Source: Neurospora tetraspora
Taxonomy: Eukaryota > Ascomycota > Sordariomycetes > Sordariales > Sordariaceae
Length of the DNA: 64,000 nucleotides
Direction of reading: 5' to 3'
Assembly (NCBI RefSeq): GCF_033439725.1
Contig: NW_026944390.1
Location: forward strand, 1,364,001 to 1,428,000
Each line of letters opens with the position of its first letter. Position 1 is the stretch's first letter. A program made the translations under genes and the position numbers. Shown in pieces: positions 24,800 to 39,601 of this stretch. Below the pieces are notes generated by a model that was not told the origin of the DNA, ran no database searches, and saw only the letters and a list, made by a program, of their open reading frames with translations.

Positions 24800-27700
24800 A
24801 TAGGGCTAAGTCTATAATTATATAAAAATACCGCCTTTTACCTAACCTACCTCCCTTAATAAATTCAACTAATTATAAAAATTACTCTTATAAGCGTTCC
24901 CTACCCTATACCCTCGAAAGTAAATAAACTTCGTAACCCAACGCCTATATAAAATATTTTACGGTAATTATATTAAGTACGCTATAAAATTGAAAAATAG
25001 GCATTTTACTCGCTACCTCCGGTTTCGATTTATCGCTTTTAATACCCTAATACGGAACTAAATTAACTAAAAAAGCTCTTTCTATATCCATCGTAACCCA
25101 AGCGAGGGTACTCTCCGCTTAGAAGAATTCCGAGTACCGTTTAAAGGCTGTATGAACTAGGCCGAATATATCTTTAAATTTATTATAAAGTATATAGATA
25201 CCCTTCGTAATATTCGGCCGTACTAGGGTATTAAATAATAAACCCTTAAAATATATATTTATATGATCAATATACTATCCCTTTTTATAACCTTTACCCT
25301 GGTTAATTTGTATTAGAGGTCATTAACTAGACATATACCCCAATATAATAAGTAGCTGAATGGTAGCAAGCGCGAACGTAGGAAAATTATATAGGAAAAT
25401 CTTCATAATAATCTAATAATCGGTATATAGTATTTTTAGAAGAAATATAAAGTATTCCGTAATAAAGTTTATATCCTAAAACTCTATATTATTAATTATT
25501 AGGACCGATATAAATAGTAAGCTCGTAATAATCCCTATAATTAAAGCCTATATTAGTTTAAAGGTATATTTATATTAGAGTTTGAAATATTAGAAGGTAA
25601 GGATGCCTTTACTATTTTCTAAGGAATCTACATTACAATTATAAATCCGGAGCCCTATAGACCGCTCCCTATAATTTAAATTGAGGGCGATATATTTACT
25701 ACACGTATAGGCGAATATAAATAATTAACTTTCGCTATATTATTTTATATAACCAATTATATCTAGCGGTATTAATGCAATCCGGTATATTATCTATAGC
25801 GCCGCAAATTTCTAAACAGTTCAATAATTAAAGAACTAATATACCGCTTTAACTTTCCGCGTAACGTTTACAACCGGCTATATATTACTTATAAATTCAA
25901 CCCCCTTTATAATATATTCGATACTATATATAACAATATCAATATTAATAGTTAGAACCCTATTATATTATTAGGCTAGCTAGCCATTACAAATATTTCG
26001 CCTTATACTAATATTTAGGCTATACTTTACTATATCGCCAAATATTATTCTAAGGCTAAAACTAAATTTCTATTTTATTAATAGCTTACTACCCAAGTCC
26101 TTTCTCGCATTTCGGACCGTAAGCTGTTATTATTATTATTTACTACCAAACTAATGAACAAGTTAGTTTCGGAACGAGATTAATCTACTTAGCATGTCTA
26201 TTATTATCTTCTTAACCTAACTTTATACGAAGGCACGCGTATAATGCAGTCCGTAACCTATCGTCCTAAGAAAGCTTAAAACCGCTTTACTATAAGTATT
26301 AATAACGAAGTCTAGGGTTACCTTACCTAATATAATAAGTATTTACAACGTAATATTTATTTTATCGATTTAACGTATTTCTAATTCTATATATATATTA
26401 ACTAATCTACTAAGTTATAGTATTCTTTACAAGGAAGACCGGATCCTCAAATATATACTTAAATATAAGGGGAAAATAATTGCAGATATATATAAAGATT
26501 TTTACTATATTAAAATAACCTTCCATTACCCTTATAATATAAATACCAATTTGAAATTGATCGATAAAGTAGAATATACCCTATAGTCTAAAGTATATAC
26601 CCGGTATCGAGAAATACACAATTACTATAATAACGACTATTATAACGAAACCTTCGAACTGGTACCCGAAAACGATATTAAAATTATACCTCCAAAAGAA
26701 AACATATAGCAAAATAACTAGATACGTATAGCTCAAGAAGCCTCTAACCGGCCTATAAGCGCCGACGAAAATATTAATATATTTAGCCGTCATCCTATTA
26801 TTTTCGAATACAACTAAAAGGCCCATTATAAATTATATAACGGCCTTATAATAAATACCCAAAACTTCTAGAAGCTTGTAAAGATCGATAATCCTAAGGT
26901 ATTCGAAGCGGAGGAAATAACGAATATTATTATAAATAGCTTCAACTCCAAATAACGATTCGTCTACAATATATTTATAAAATATTATTAAATAGTTCTT
27001 TATAATAATAACTCCTAGCCCTTTAAAATATAGTTTAATAGTAAGGGTAGTACTAGTAAATCGTATATTATTCGCCTACTTTTTACCCGGCTTAAAGAAT
27101 TAATTACTATTTATAATAAGCCTTATATTATCGTACGTATTACTCCTATTAGTATAGCTATTAATAATATTAATGGCTCTATACTATATTCGCTTCTATA
27201 ATTACCTATTTCTAAAAATAGTACTATACTACGTAACCTATCCCCCAATAACCTCGCATTATTACAGCTACGACTTCGTCATTTACAATACTTTATTATC
27301 GATAAGAAATTTATAATTAGTCTTAAAATAATATATTATATAAATAAGCGCCTCTAATAGGGTTTTCTTAATTATAATAATAGATTTTTTGGTAGCCGGA
27401 ATATTCTTCTTATTAGAAACTTCTACTAATTACCTCCTATTTTAGAGAAGACTTTAATTAATATAAAGCCTAACGGCTAACTTATACCCGAAAAAATATT
27501 TAGAAAATTAGTATACTAATCTTTTAATTATACTATCGAATTATAATAAATTATTCAATAGGGCAGTAATGAATAAGTAGCATTTAGAAATATATTTAAA
27601 GGTCTCTAATATATTCGGCTAATAAAAAAATATTAAGAATTACTATTATACGAATAAAAACAAAACTATAAGTAGAAGGGTATAATCTTAGCGTCTTCGA

Positions 27701-28376
27701 AGATACCTTATATATATACCTAACTAACTACAAAATTAAGGAATATAACTTTAATTACCTAGAAAAATTTAGGGCGCCGTATATATAAATATACATTAAT
27801 TATACGGGCAATAGAATTAGCGAGGTAGAATTTAATAAATAGGTAATTTTTATAAATAACTCCCCCTTATTATTAATACTAAAATTATATTTATAGAAAA
27901 TATATGAGTTAAAAAAAACTTAATTAATAGTACTATCAATACTATTTATAATATTATATAGCGTTAAAGTATTGAATTTCGAAAGGTTCCGCCTTATACC
28001 CTATTAATATATTTCTTTAACTATAATAGCCTGGCCTATTTTAAATATAAGAGTCTTAATACCAAAATCGTACCTATTTTCCGCTCTATTCGAAAATATA
28101 TAAAAGGATTTACCTTCTATACTAGGAGGCAATTCCTAATACTATCGCTTATATTATTATAATATACAAATCGCAAAGTATAACTATAAATATCGCTATT
28201 TTCGATATATTTAGGGATAATTTTGTACTTAGCTTAACATATATAGCTATTTCGAAGGTAAAAACGTTATAAAGTATTATATTCGACTATCCTTTTAATA
28301 TTAATACTATATATATAAAAAATAGTAAGGCTCAACTTAAATACTATATTAACGTTATTCGAAAGCGGCCTTAACG
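24800..28376 (+). mobile_element. Helitron Rep/helicase remnant, RIP-degraded
   Basis: The + strand translation, full of stops, follows a Helitron replicase-helicase. A replication-initiator region near 25,280-25,620 contains 'LTRHIPQYNK.LNGS' and 'ARNNPYN.SLY.F', a decayed ARGSPHNxGLYWF. A conserved 'YIAKYYSKAKTK' block is near 26,030-26,080. The Pif1-like helicase follows: Walker A decayed to GSTSKSYIIR at about 27,040-27,070, then 'ITPISIAINNINGSILYSLL' and 'FIIDKK'. Near the end are 'AYIIIIYKSQSITINIA' (from AITIHKSQG) and 'YIAISKVKTL' at about 28,145-28,300. The frame closes near 28,376. In the HUH motif one position is a stop codon that RIP would derive from Gln, so the nuclease site cannot be judged. 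Element ends are not fixed; a TCTAC at 22,106 is a possible 5' end. Confidence 0.8.
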
Positions 28377-30329
28377 GATACTACTTGTTATTCTTATAAC
28401 GGAAATATAATTTTATTTTCGGATTTAGGCATTTCGACTCTATCTAACCGATTTCGCTTATATATAGCCGATACCCGTTCTTATATAAACGTCGGCTGAT
28501 TTTTATCTTATTTATTGATATACTATAAGTAATAGCCTTTTTTTCTTTTATATTAATTAATTCATATACCTTAACTTTTAAATTAAACCCTATTCCTATG
28601 TAAGTTTTAAACGCTCTTAATATTAATAAATACGTATTCAATCTACTAAAATAGTTAAATATATAGCGGAAACCCCGTCGTTACTACCGATACTGCCCAA
28701 AACCCCGAACCTTAAACGTTGGAAAATTACTAACGAAAAGGCAATTTTAACTTATCGAAATTAGATTTTAATAAATCCTAGCCCAATTACGCTAATTACA
28801 GTAAAACAATCCACGGACGGCTTAAATATAATTTATTTTATAAAGAATACACTAATTTACCGCCTTTGTATAGGGATAATTAGTTTGTATTTATATAATT
28901 GGCTTATTAGCTTATATATTAGATTACAAATAATAATAATAGCTTTATTACCGAGCCCAATTCTATTATAAAAACGTTACCATTAAAATACTTTTAATTC
29001 CGCGGAAATCTCCTTATAGAGTAGTTAATTCTTAAGGAATTATTATCGTCGGGATTAACTTCGGAATAACCTTTTCTAGTACTTCTTTTATTTAATCCAA
29101 TTAAATTAATAAAATCGAAATTATAATTAATTAAGACGTAAATTCAAATAATAATATAAACGAATATACTACTAATTTATTTAATCCTATTATTAATAGT
29201 ACTAAATCTTTAGCTTCTATTATTAATAATACTACTTCGCCTAATCTTATTATTAACATAGCTAATTTAATTATTTATTACTTTTACTATCTTTATCTCT
29301 TCTTATAATAAAGATTATAACGAGTACTCTAAATTTTAATACGCTAGCCGATATCTAATAATTTTTTTAAACCCAGTATAATAATTTTAATAATATATAT
29401 TAACCGCCGAAACTATTAATTTCGAATAGTCTCTATTATTTAACTCGTTTAACGAAAAGGCTAACCGTAATGCCTATATATACTAGTCCGGTAATACTCT
29501 TTCCCTTCTAATAAAGGAGAAGACGCTATATAAACCTTCTACTACTTTTTTTTAATAAAATTCTCGAACGCGTTTCTTACTTTTATATACGTATAATACC
29601 TATCCGGTCCGCTAAATTATAAAATAATTATAATTACTTTATTACCGAACTCAATTAATAATTAATCTTTCTACTAGGTTAACCCGGACTATAATTTCTA
29701 TAATAAAGCGATTAACGAACCCTTAAAAAAGCTTAATACCCTTAAAACGCTGGAAATAATCCTTAAATTAAGAGAACCGGGAATATTACTTCAAAATTTC
29801 TTGAAACTTTCGTCGAAATATATAGAAAGCTTCGGGACGAAGGTTATAATATATTAATTTATTTACCGGATCAATTCGGACTATAATTACCAAAATATAG
29901 CCGTAAGAATATTTTCTAAAATAAATAAAGCGGTTACTAAAAGTTTTAGGTTTAAAGAAGTTTTATTTATGGGATACTTTACGCCTAGAAAAGTAATTTT
30001 ATTAATATAATTTAAATAAAAGATAAAATTACCGAATATATAACGATAATAAAAGACTTCTTTAAATAAGAAATGTAAGCGCTTTATAAAGTTACCGAGG
30101 CTTTATTCGTAGTAATAATTATAGTTGCTAGCTATAGAACCTTTTAATTCTTAGTAGTTATTAAACTATAATATTATTTATAATTAGAAATATATTGTTA
30201 ATAAAATTATTTATAATAATAACTAATAAGCTTTTACTCTATTTTTACCATTCTTTTACCGTAGAAAATATTATTTTAAAACTTCTATCTCTCGTTTCGA
30301 TTAAAGTTTCCCCGAACCAAATTCCTAAC

Positions 30330-30662
30330 GTACATCTAATCTCCCCTTTAATTAATAATAACGATAATATAAATTACGTACGAATAGAAAAGGCGTATTA
30401 ACTTCTTCTTTATAAAAGGGGGGAGTTCCTTCCTAATATATATCTAATCTCCCTTCTAATTAGTAATAACGATAATATAAATTATATATAAATAGAAAGA
30501 ACGTATTAACTTCTTCCTCGCAAGAAGAGGGGTAAAGGTGGGAAAATAAATTAATAAATAAAAAAATCATATTAAATTCTTCTTTACAAGGGGTAATAGA
30601 AGTAGGAAAAGGGATTAATAAATAGAAAGGGTATATTAATTTCCCTCGTACGAAGGGGGTAA
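30330..30662. repeat. Tandem repeat, about 108-bp unit plus degenerate copies
   Basis: Two copies start near 30,330 and 30,438. They share 'catctaatctccc', 'aataacgataatataaatta' and 'cgtattaacttcttc'. Two shorter, more divergent copies run to about 30,662. It lies in RIP-mutated DNA downstream of the Helitron. Confidence 0.7.
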
Positions 30663-31179
30663 TATACTAGGGTATAATATTAAATCTACTCCTAACTAAA
30701 CGTCGACCGAAAATATCGAACGGAAGGATTTAATTAGTATAGGTATAAAGTTCAATTTAGGGTAGGATATTTGGGTTACTCGATTATTTGGAAACGATTC
30801 GGCCGTATATAGTCGGCTTAGCGGGCTATATATTTTAATAAATAATTTATAAATTTAACGTTTGATTTTTATTACCGTAATTACTTAGTAAATACTATTT
30901 AGGTAATTACCTACCTTAGCAATTACCTACCTTCGTACTTTACGCTGTACCCATACCTTCGCCGGCAACGTATTTTATTTACTATTTAAAATTATTCTAA
31001 CCTTTTCCCTTCCCCTCCTTTTTCTTTAAACTAACCTACTTAATACTATATAAATTATAATTAATTACACAATCAATCCATTTAATTAACCCATATATTT
31101 AAGAATTATTATTTCTATATAAATATAATATTTTCCAAACCTTTTACTCCACTTATTAACTTTATCCCCAATTTTAACT

Positions 31180-32557
<1,378 letters not shown>

Positions 32558-32714
32558 TAATAATAATAAAGATAATAATAATAATAAGGAGGATAGAGAT
32601 AATAATAATAATAATAATACCTAACTTTACCGTATTTTGCCTTCGGGTTTCAATATTAACTTTACTATCTCTATTCTATATATACCGTATTCTATACTGT
32701 AAAATGCTTTATCT

Positions 32715-33207
32715 TAATTAATGCCGTCTTTAATATCGTTGTCTTCAATATCGTTGTCTTTAATATCGTTGTCTTTATTATCGCTGTCTTTATTATCGTT
32801 ACTTTCGATACTACTTTTAATATTATAACTTTCAATACTAACACTTTTAATATCATTACTTTCAATACTATTTTTAACATCACCACTTTCAATATCATTA
32901 TATTCAATATTACTTTCAATATCATTACTCTTAATACTATCTTCAACATCACCACTTTCAATACTAATACTTTCAATATTATTACTTTTAATATAATCAC
33001 CTTCAACACTATTTTCAACATTACCACTTTCAATACCAATACTTTCAATATCATTACTTTCAATATTACCTTCAATATCATCACTCTCAATACTATCTTC
33101 AACATTACTACTTTCAACACCAATACTTTTAATATTACTACTTTCAATATCATTACTCTCAACACCACCTTCAACATTACCATCCTCAAACTCATTACTC
33201 TCAATAC
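32715..33207. repeat. Minisatellite, 15-bp unit, about 32 degenerate copies
   Basis: The unit is close to ACTTTCAATATCATT, repeated head to tail with occasional 12-bp units. The + strand frame stays open across the array and gives repeats of the form T-F-N-I-x. The minus strand is also open (L-K-V-x-x). Either may be an artefact of a repeat that lacks stop codons. Confidence 0.85.
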
Positions 33208-33225
33208 TATATCCAGCATTATTAC

Positions 33226-33227
<2 letters not shown>

Positions 33228-33276
<49 letters not shown>
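33228..33276. repeat. (TTA)n microsatellite
   Basis: A run of about 16 TTA/ATT units directly follows the 15-bp minisatellite. Confidence 0.93.
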
Positions 33277-33278
<2 letters not shown>

Positions 33279-33869
33279 TAACGTTAAACTCTACTATATA
33301 AACTTACCTCCCATAAACTCTATTACTAATTCTAGGTAACAACTAGCTATAATAATTCTATAGCTTAGGTAGGGGTGAACTATACCCTTACCTATAGAAT
33401 TAATTCGGATCGGCTTCCATTCCCGGAAAACCTCAACTCCGCTAGCTCGACCCTCGACTCTCTAAACTGACTTCAACTCCCTAGACCCAGATTCTAATAA
33501 ATAAATAATAAAAAAATTTATATACTAATTCGAATACCCTCTTAACAAATATACTAACTTTAATATAAATCGTAAACCCGACTATGAAATAATACTAATT
33601 ATAGCTACTATACATTAACCGCAAGGGTAACCGAACTAGGGTAACTGAATTAGGAAAAACCTACCTATAAAAGTCCTATAGTATAGTAAGGCAAAGAGAT
33701 TAAGGTATAGGTAAATCTCGGGCTATCCCTCGGAATAAGCTTAGGAAACTCGTTCTCTAGAAATTTAGGATAGGGTTCGCGCTATAAGTCCTAAACTCTT
33801 TTTTACTAAATTTTCATCTATATTTCACTTTTGTTCAATTTTAACTTAGAGTTTTATAATAAGATTGAA

Positions 33870-34190
33870 ATTCAATTTAGGGTTTATAATTGGGATATAA
33901 TTTAGCGTTTATAATAGACTGCCAAAATTTGAATTGGTAATTGAAATATAATTTAGCGTTTAAAATAGACCGCCAAGTCTTCGTTTTTATAATTGAAATC
34001 TAACTTAGGGTTTAAAATTAAAATATAACTTGTAGTTAATATAGACCGCCAAGTCTTCGTTTTTATAATTAGGATTCAACTTAGCATTTACAGTAGACCG
34101 CCAAAATTTGAGTGTTATGATTGAGATTAAACTTAGCGTTTATAGTAGACCGCCAAAATTTGAGTTGGTGATTGAGATACTACCTTAGAC
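33870..34190. repeat. Tandem repeat, about 52-bp unit, at edge of AT-rich block
   Basis: The shared core TTTAGCGTTTATAATAGACC followed by GCCAAAATTTGA recurs. The AGACYGCCAA motif is at 33,916, 33,967, 34,043, 34,095 and 34,147 (spacing 51, 76, 52, 52). The left copies are more AT-rich than the right ones. Confidence 0.85.
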
Positions 34191-34440
34191 CTATAACAGC
34201 TGCGCTTCAGTCAATTTTACCGGGCGCCCCGGAAGACGATGTTAAGGGGTACGTATCGGGACAAAGCTGCCAGAGTTCCGTGAGGGCTGTCGAGCATTGC
34301 AACTGTGATTCGCAAATATCGGCCGCCCAGCCCGACGATTCGCCGGCGTGTAACCTTTGTACCTGGCATTGGAACATGCAATGGAACATGAAACCCATCG
34401 CAACGACGACATGAGTGGAGTACGTCAATGTACAGACATA

Positions 34441-34674
34441 CAGTTCAATGCTGGTTTGATTGTTAGCGCGGTTCTTGAGACAGGGGTCTGCAAAAGTACA
34501 CAGAAAAACAACGGGACAACCACATTCTAAACGGAAAATTGGACAGAGTGTATAAAGCGGTCAAACGCATCTGGTTGATACCAACTTGTTGCATCAAATT
34601 TGGTGCAATGGTGGTTGAGTTGCAAAGAGTGCGTAGTGAAGTCCCGCGCTAACAATCAAACCAGGGGTGAACTG
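34441..34674. mobile_element. MITE copy 2, 234 bp, TA target duplication
   Basis: The inverted ends are left CAGTTCAATGCTGGTTTG and right (reverse complement) CAGTTCACCCCTGGTTTG. TA lies at 34,439-34,440 and 34,675-34,676. It aligns with MITE copy 1 in reverse orientation over its full length, with many identical stretches such as 'gtctgcaaaagtacacagaa'. It lacks the 13-bp duplication of copy 1. It lies between the AT-rich block and the ULA1 gene. Confidence 0.92.
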
Positions 34675-34676
34675 TA

Positions 34677-36595
34677 CACTACATCATTTCAAACATTGGC
34701 GAGTCTGCGGGTGTTCTGCCAGAATCTTGTCAAGAAGTCTTCGCAGACATTATGTCTTGAGGTCATCGTCAATATTCAAGATGATCATGTTGAATGGGAA
34801 AGTTTACTGAGCGATCGATGGCAAAATGCCAGCATCTCACTTTCACTTGGAATCATAGGATAATAAGGCAAAAGAGCCTCACGTACACCTCGCCACATGG
34901 CTGCAGATGAGATTAAACTAAAACAGAGACGGTCTCACTCTTACACACCTTTCCTATTCAGTGTCTCCATGAGCTCGAAAAAGCAAAACCACAAAACAAG
35001 AGCAAGACGAACGGGGTTAACTTTTAAGTGCTTTTATGAAAACCAACGCATAGGAAAACACAGATCGAAAAAAAAGGAAAATGAGTCTCACTCGCATCTC
35101 GCACACTCACCTACAGTGTCCGCGTTATCGCCCAGCACCAGCACCAGCACCAGCACACCGCGCCATCCAAAGGCATAAGGTGTGTGCCGTTTAACCTTTA
35201 CGCACCTTACGACGCTAGTGTGAGCTGTGAGGGTGGCATTGAGCGATTGAGGGAGCAGGACCTGCGGTCCGAAGCGCGAAACAGCCAGCATCCATTCATC
35301 CATTTTAGTATCGTCCATCCATCCATCCATCCATCCAGGCCAAACATGCATGCCGATACTGTAGAGTAGTAGAGTAAGTCTTGCCTGAATTAGGTTCTGA
35401 TGACAAGATAATGATGAGAGACTATGACTTCATGTGGAAAGGAAAAAGATGATGAACGAAAGACCAAGGAACTTTCGTGGGAGTCCGGGCTCCTCCTTGG
35501 CTGAGTTTGAAGGGGAATCAGATCATCCAGGGTGTTAACAATCCAGTATTTGACCTCACCTCATCAACAAAAGTGTATCAATCTCATCTTTTATCCGGAG
35601 ACTTTTGTGTAAACGGAGACCTGGGCATTGACAATGGCCATGGAATGACGCACGACCGCTTTCCTGAAGGAACAAGTTACCCAGAAAAGAACTGATTTAC
35701 ACAGGCTCGCCACGATATATGAAGACAGGCTTAGAAAGACCTGCATGGATTCAAAGCATGCCTTGATTAACCTGTCGCCAAACAATGGCATGAAGTCACC
35801 CAACAGGTGCGTTCCATGTTCCATGCCCGTTCACATAAAAATGTAGGTATGGTATAGACATCACGCTGCCCAAATCTTTCTTTCCTGCTCTATTTTTTCC
35901 TTCGTACTCTCCTTTCATTCTTGCCTTTCTAGTCTGTCTACCTCTTGAACGCTGCTCTCGAAGTTGCTGCTTTTTCGCTATCATTTCTATCTCATTAGTT
36001 CTGATCTGCCCCGAGGAAAGGAAAGGGGTGAGTGCAATGGGTCCTGCAAGCTCCATCTCTTCCTCATTCCCTTTCTGATTATCCTGTGCCAAAGCCCGGC
36101 CGCTTTCGGATCAAGACCCCATTGCCTTAGCAAGCCCTTAGCAAGCACATCCCCAGGTGCCAGCAACTCAGCCCCCGGGCAGCGACTGATCGTCTATTCC
36201 AAATGCCCATGATCATTTTCTATCCTCCACTGGGTTGCCCAATCGAGAGTTCCTTTTTCGCCTCCTTCTAATGAGTCAGCAATCAGCAAGCGCTGGCTGC
36301 TACCGGCCAAGCGGGAAGAGGACCCGCATCCGCATCATGGTCGTCGGCCTTCGGAGATGCCTCCATCAACGACAGCAGATAAGGGATCGTGACTGGGCCT
36401 GGGCCCCAGCTGGGTGCAGAACCAACCCAAGTTTCTCTTGATCTCTCCACCCATCCATCCATCCATCCCTGATTCCCTCTGATCGTCGCCTCCTACACTG
36501 CCTCTCTCCCTCACTGTGTTAAGAGCTGAGAGGCGTATCGCTTGGCCACAGTCCCTCCTCATTTCCACAGTTGCCTCAACCCTCCACCTCCTCTC
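34677..36595. other. Intergenic region 3' of ULA1
   Basis: No credible gene is seen. It holds simple repeats: a CACCAG hexamer run (about 35,130-35,157) and CCAT tetramer runs (about 35,316-35,338 and 36,444-36,468). The ULA1 3' UTR should lie at its right end. Confidence 0.6.
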
Positions 36596-38591
36596 TCACA
36601 CACGGAAGACCTGAGTTCGGCTCTTGATGCCGTCGAATACGCACGTGTTGTCGATGGGGATGTACTGCTTGGTGATGATCTTGATCATCTCCTGAGCCAC
36701 CATACCACCCGTGAGTGCGGAGATGTTGTGTAGCTCGCCGTACTCGGCTCGGGCGAGGTCCTCTGCAACATTGTCCATCTTCTCCTTCAAGTCCCCGTAC
36801 TCCTCGCTTGATAGATCATCGGAGAGCAAGCTCTTGACGGCTTCGACGATCTGCGTCTTGTCGGCTGATGCGTTGCCACAATACGCCAGACCCCTCAGAG
36901 CCAGGTAGATGGGGAAGAGCGACATGGGCTGTAATGTCATTTCCGCGACTTGGTCATTGGCCATTTCCGCTCCTGTGGCAATATGTTAATATATCACTCC
37001 GATACTTCATCTTCTTTCCGGGGTCTAGGAGCTCATGATGAAGCCCGCGGTTGCAGTGAGCAACACACAGGGGTTCCATCCATCACCAAAAGAGGAGAGA
37101 TGAACTTACGAAGCACCTGTTGAAGCCGCTCTTTGCTTCCAAGAGGGGTAGCGTCTCCTCCATCCTCCACATTGATCAGCTTGACGAATGCTGCGTTCTT
37201 GCAGAAGAGGTCGACTTCTGCAGGATCCACCTCTCGTCCCGCCCCCGCAATCGCTTGTGCCGTCTGCAGGACTTCGGCCGCGTCCTTGCGAGCCTTGGTC
37301 TTGTAGATGTTCTGGAGTTGGACGTAGACCTTGGACTGGGCCTTCATGTCCGGAACATTGCCCGGAAGTGGCAGGGAGCCGTGCTTAGTATAGAACACCT
37401 TGACCGCGTCCGCGATGATCCAGAACATTGACCTCTCTTGGATCTATAAGCATCGTGTCAGCAGACATGGTCTTTACCGAGGAAAATCTGCGGGGAACGT
37501 CGCAACGTACAGGGTCCTTGTGCTCGTACTCAAACACCTCCTTTAGTCCTGATGGTAGAGAAAAGGGCGCGACCGTTTTTAGAACGGCAGCAGCAGCCTC
37601 GTCGAAGTTCTCCTCGCCACCCTCGGGATTGTCTGTCCTGGCAGCATCTCGCACTAGCTGCCTGAACTCTGTCTTCTCCTTATAATTTGAGGGGTAGGCG
37701 CCATTGTGTGTTGCCTTCCATTGATCCAAGTAATGAAGCAATATTACCACGTACGGCAGGTGACCATGCTCAAAGTTGTCTAAGCCGTCGATATCCTTGG
37801 TCATATTTTTGGCAAACTCGACCAACTCGGGCCAGGGGTTGAGGAGTCGAAGGTCTGTGGTTGCCGTCTCGTCTGGGTGAGTGTCGACTATCGGGAATGT
37901 TCCTGGGGGTCTGACGGTAAAATACGAATAAAAGCCAGTCGAGTGGATTGCTATTAGTGGCGTCTTGTGTTCTTTGCTGTATTGTTCGAGGGACTCCAGC
38001 TCGACATGGTTGATAGGATATGTGTACATGATGGCGGTGAATAAGGGTGACTTCTTGAGGAGTGACCCCAGTGAGTCGTTCTGCTTCCGTCAAGTTAGTA
38101 GTGAGCTTCACAGCAGAGTTGGGCCATGCCCTCTTGGTTCCGTTACCTTGGTCTTTGGCGACCAATCTCCCTCTACTTCCGGGTTCAACTCCCCAAGCAG
38201 GCTTGCCAGGCACTGTGCTCGGGGTTTTCCATAACAGCCATCGTCCAAGAAGAAGTTGACACCCAGATCGGCCTCGTCCACCAGCGCATTGTCGTGAATC
38301 ACGAACCGCCCGATGCCTATAGTTGTTCATATCAGCATCGGAGAGTTCTGTTGGTCTGATTGTGGCGATCTAGGGCCGAACTGGAAGTAGCACAGTACCT
38401 GGCAGGATAAGGTTCTTGAGGGTCTCGACACCCACTGTGCCAGCGCCAGAGTTCACGAGCAGGATGTTTGCCGACTCAAGGGCGGCCTGACCACTCGCTG
38501 CCCATAGGCGCAACTGGCGATCATATTTCCGTTCTTTTTCAGAGGGGCCCTGAAGAAGGGGCGGCGTCTGGTCCATTACAATCTCAGTCAT
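36596..38591 (-). CDS. ula1: NEDD8-activating enzyme E1 regulatory subunit (ULA1/APPBP1)
   Basis: Five exons are inferred: 38,591-38,399, 38,316-38,147, 38,080-37,511, 37,443-37,110 and 36,972-36,596, giving 547 aa. All introns are GT..AG and the frame is kept throughout. The N-terminus reads [14 protein letters not shown], then a nucleotide-binding-type loop [14 protein letters not shown]. It continues [20 protein letters not shown] and [14 protein letters not shown], the ThiF/E1 fold of the ULA1 family. The C-terminus [20 protein letters not shown] is also typical. The family partners Uba3 to activate Rub1/NEDD8 for cullin modification. This subunit carries no catalytic cysteine. Length matches the family (about 530-550 aa). 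It is divergent to the HEI10-like gene, with about 1 kb between starts. Confidence 0.95.
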
Positions 38592-39601
38592 TTTGGATTA
38601 TAACTTTGTACAGCTAATGGTACCTCTGTCGCGACCGAGAAGAAGCTGTTACGTAGTTACGTAGGTCGTGGTTGTGAGGTCGCGAAGCGGTGGGGTTTGA
38701 GAGCCTCTGGTGGATCACCACCTTGCTGACAACGGTTGGAACAGCTGCAGCACCGCCACGGGGAGGGGTCGCTTGGGGAGCTTAGCGTGCAGCTACGCGT
38801 GGCGTATGTGGCTGGTGAAGGAACCTTGATGGCTGCCAAGTTGTCACGCGTGTCTGGATTTGTTGACATGAACCACTTCGCGATACTTTCATAGCACTAC
38901 CAAGTATCGATACAATCAACGATATGAGATGCAGAGTTGTGGTGCTGCTTGAGTACAGAGCTTTAAACAGCGACTACGTCTGCAATTCCCTCCATAATTC
39001 GGTCCTTCTCATAGTCGGCTCATGCTGCAAGTGCAACTAATCTCGGTCTTCAACTGGCATCGAAATTCGAAACAAACAACGAGATTTCATCTGGACGCGG
39101 ACTTGCAGCAGATTATCTGTTTATCATCAAGCTTAAGACTTCAACCTCTTTCGTCAAGTGTCCATACAAAGTGGGCTGAGATGGCTTCTTCCAACTCACG
39201 TCTAGATATCTCCATTTGCTCCGTCTTAGTACTGGAATCGAAGTCCGAGTCGGTCTGATTCGGCATGATGCTGCCCGGCCCGCTTGTGGCTACGGCTCGC
39301 TCCTTCTCAAAGAGCAACACTTGGCAGGTGGTGTGAGCAACACTTGATGGTTACAAATGGAAGGCGCGTTACAGATGCCATCACCCAGAAGTCACGCTCG
39401 TGCATTTCTTCCCTCGAGTTTGTTGCATTTCCTCGAAAAATGTCATCATGATCAGTTGCTCTTCTCCCGGCTTCCAATTCTTCGTCTCAGACGTCCTGCT
39501 GTTAAAGTGCATTCAGTGCCCTTCTCGGGCTGATCTTTCCATTACCCCTTCTCGCTCTTTCACATCCAACTTCACCACTCACGATTCTTAGCTGAAAAGC
39601 G
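38592..39601. promoter_or_regulatory. Shared divergent promoter region, ULA1 / HEI10-like
   Basis: About 1 kb between two divergent start codons, without a convincing reading frame of its own. No specific element could be assigned with confidence. Confidence 0.5.

Noticed and set aside
32692-33219. 175-codon minus-strand open frame made of LKVVI-type repeats
   Set aside because: It is the 15-bp minisatellite, open on both strands because the unit lacks stop codons. There is no start context or homologous domain.
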